Shown in pieces: positions 6,192 through 7,775 of a DNA stretch of 7,775 nucleotides. The notes beneath the pieces are model-generated. The model worked only from the letters and a program-made list of their open reading frames with translations. It had not been told where the DNA came from and made no database searches. A program made the translations under genes and the position numbers. How positions within the stretch are numbered: position 1 is the stretch's first letter; the number at the start of each line of letters is the position of its first letter. This stretch comes from an uncultured Clostridia bacterium. GTDB taxonomy: Bacteria; Bacillota; Clostridia; Oscillospirales; Ruminococcaceae. The stretch spans positions 1 to 7,775 of the forward strand of contig CAMEYZ010000102.1 in assembly GCA_945947715.1 (NCBI GenBank), read 5' to 3'.

Positions 6192-6483
6192 GACCTTTTA
6201 AGGGGAAAGCGAACCCTCTATTATTTTCATTGACCTTGACTGTATTGAAATAGAAGGTGCGTACTGCGCAAAAGCTCCGGGCGATGTCACCCTAACTCTT
6301 CCGGAAAACTACAAGGGCAGTGTAAAGCTTATCGGAAACAATTCACGGATAAACTGTGCTAACACCTCATTCGGAGATATGTCCGTGACAGACAGCAAAG
6401 ATGGTCAATATATCCTCAATATTAATACAAGCGGAAATATGGACCGTTATTTCGATCAGAATGACGAAGATTCACTTACATAA
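6192..6483 (+). pseudogene. Frameshifted remnant of the external domain of paralogue 3
   Basis: This stretch between the TAG at 6189 and fbp has no start of its own, but one frame is open from 6202 to TAA 6481-6483. From 6280 it reads GDVTLTLPENYKGSVKLIG and then NSRINC (6340-6357), matching LTLP...DG...NSDINC in the outside domain of paralogue 2. A second frame gives VLDVKVG just before the TAG (6173-6193), like CLDVKYG in paralogue 2, but that match is short. The copy therefore seems to have lost about 50 residues after the helix, shifted frame at least once, and lost nearly all its repeat turns. Only about one turn remains. A sequencing or assembly error could explain a frameshift but not the missing repeats. 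Confidence 0.8.
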
Positions 6484-6488
6484 GGTGG
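6482..6488 (+). promoter_or_regulatory. Ribosome-binding site of fbp, overlapping the remnant's stop
   Basis: AAGGTGG (6482-6488) lies 7 nt before ATG 6496 and shares bases with the TAA stop (6481-6483) of the broken paralogue. When that paralogue was intact, fbp was probably translationally coupled to it. Confidence 0.75.
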
Positions 6489-6495
6489 TAATAAT

Positions 6496-7775
6496 ATGGA
6501 CAATAAATACCTTAAGCTTCTTGCAAAGCAGTACCCCGATATCGGCGCAGCCTCGGGGGAGATAATCAATCTCAACGCCATATGCTCCCTTCCCAAGGGC
6601 ACGGAGTATTTTTTCAGCGATCTTCACGGCGAGTACCGTGCATTTCTGCATCTGCTGAAGAGCGCCTCGGGAATGATACGCTCCCGCATCGGGACGATCT
6701 TTGCGAAAACTCTTTCCTCCGGCGAGCAGGAGGCACTTGCGGCACTGATATACTATCCAGAGGAAACGTTAAAGCAGCTCACCGCCGAAGGCACCCTCGA
6801 CGACGAATGGCGCAAGCTCACTATTTATAGGCTTATCGCTGTCTGCCAGAATGTGTCGGCGAAATATTCCCGGTCCAAGGTCCGCCGCAGAATGCCTGAA
6901 AAGTACGCATTCATCATAGATGAGCTGCTCCATGTCACCGAGGACATAAACCGTGACCTGTACTATGAGAATATAATCAGCTCCATTCTGGAAACGGGGA
7001 TAGGCGACGATTTTATCATCGACATATGCAGCCTGATACGTTCACTATGTATCGACCGTCTCCATATAATCGGCGATATCTTCGACCGCGGACCGCGCGC
7101 AGATATAATCATGGATGAGCTAATGAAGTACAAGGACATCGACATTCAGTGGGGCAATCACGATATCTCATGGATGGGTGCTGCATCGGGAAACCGTGCG
7201 CTTATGGCAAATGTGGTTCGCATCGCCATATCCTACAATAATTTCGACGTGCTGGAGGACGGATACGGCATCAATCTGAGAGCCCTTGCCATATTTGCAG
7301 CCGATAACTATGCCACCGACCCCTGCGAGCGATTCATGCCCCATATCCTGGACGACAACAAATACGACCCTGTGGACATAAATCTTGCAGCGAAGATGCA
7401 CAAGGCCATAGCAGTGATTCAGTTCAAGCTGGAAAGTCAGCTGATACATGACCACCCCGAGTATCATATGGACGACCGTGACGTGCTGAAATACGTGGAC
7501 TTTAGCAAAGGCACAATGACCGTGAACGGCAAGAAGTACGAGCTTCTCGACAAGAGCTTCCCCACCATAGACCCCGACGACCCGTCGCGCCTCACTGACG
7601 AGGAATCGGCGCTCATGGACGTGATAGCAGGCTCCTTCCTGCACAGCAAGCTGCTGGACGAGCATATCGGCTTTCTGTATTCACACGGTTCGATGTACAA
7701 ATGCTTCAATAACAATCTGATGTTCCACGGCTGTATCCCCATGAACGCCGACGGCAGCTTTGCCGAAATGGAGAT
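6496..7775 (+). CDS. fbp: Fructose-1,6-bisphosphatase class III, N-terminal 426 residues (runs off the window)
   Basis: It hydrolyses fructose 1,6-bisphosphate to fructose 6-phosphate in the cytoplasm, the committing step of gluconeogenesis (EC 3.1.3.11). The reading frame stays open to the window end; class III enzymes are usually about 640-670 residues, so roughly the last third is missing. Metallophosphatase metal-binding motifs are intact and in order: SDLHGE (41-46), GDIFDRG (193-199) and GNHD (220-223). The later LMFHGCIPMN block is typical of this class and distinguishes it from the unrelated classes I and II. The sequence shows no frameshift or missing key residue. ATG 6496 has a strong ribosome site. 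It follows the broken surface-protein gene by 12 nt; no clear promoter of its own is seen, so it may be read from 3059-3087 or from a weak internal site. Metabolically it has no evident link to its neighbours. Confidence 0.95.
   Translation, partial: MDNKYLKLLAKQYPDIGAASGEIINLNAICSLPKGTEYFFSDLHGEYRAFLHLLKSASGMIRSRIGTIFAKTLSSGEQEALAALIYYPEETLKQLTAEGTLDDEWRKLTIYRLIAVCQNVSAKYSRSKVRRRMPEKYAFIIDELLHVTEDINRDLYYENIISSILETGIGDDFIIDICSLIRSLCIDRLHIIGDIFDRGPRADIIMDELMKYKDIDIQWGNHDISWMGAASGNRALMANVVRIAISYNNFDVLEDGYGINLRALAIFAADNYATDPCERFMPHILDDNKYDPVDINLAAKMHKAIAVIQFKLESQLIHDHPEYHMDDRDVLKYVDFSKGTMTVNGKKYELLDKSFPTIDPDDPSRLTDEESALMDVIAGSFLHSKLLDEHIGFLYSHGSMYKCFNNNLMFHGCIPMNADGSFAEME

Noticed and set aside
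6194..6230. Possible intrinsic terminator after the truncated paralogue 3 (AGGG...CCCT followed by T-rich DNA)
   Set aside because: The stem is only four or five pairs and the T stretch is broken by A and C. It is too weak to call.
7168..7665. 165-residue reading frame on the minus strand
   Set aside because: It lies fully inside fbp, whose motifs and frame are convincing. The product has no recognisable domain and its openness follows from fbp codon use.

Overview
The window looks like chromosomal DNA of an anaerobic Firmicute, most likely a Ruminococcus-like member of the Oscillospiraceae. This is inference from the protein families present: a DHHW/MBOAT pair with a Thr/Glu-rich linker, class III (Firmicutes-type) fructose-1,6-bisphosphatase, DUF4097-like surface proteins, and strong purine-rich Shine-Dalgarno sites. 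No RNA gene, insertion sequence, CRISPR array or phage gene was seen.

Layout. Two transcription units diverge from an AT-rich intergenic region (about 2918-3136). Leftward is a tightly coupled two-gene operon: an MBOAT membrane O-acyltransferase (TTG start at 2917) followed by a membrane-anchored DHHW/AlgX-like protein (ATG at 1488). It ends at a clear intrinsic terminator at 15-48. The pair is a typical machine for O-acetylating an extracellular polysaccharide or wall polymer.

Rightward, a good promoter (GTGACA-17 bp-TATAAT) is followed by a perfect 13-bp tandem repeat in the probable mRNA leader. Then come three tandem paralogues (3137-4462, 4479-5756, 5778-6483). The two intact ones share one architecture: the N-terminal peptide MAI(N/D)L(N/K)KExY, a disordered tail carrying repeated EIYPxRE-like motifs, basic residues, a single membrane segment, and an outside domain made of about ten 19-22-residue turns marked by Asn-Gly. 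This resembles a DUF4097-type beta-solenoid. The third copy keeps the tail and membrane segment but is frameshifted just after it. A degraded piece of its outside domain is readable in another frame up to 6483.

The last gene, fbp (6496 to beyond the window end), starts 12 nt after the remnant's stop and its ribosome-binding site overlaps that stop. The gluconeogenic gene therefore sits at the end of the surface-protein operon.

The least explained element is the paralogue family: cytoplasmic tails with a repeated tyrosine-containing linear motif coupled through one helix to an external repeat domain. The partner of the tail and the role of the family cannot be read from the sequence.
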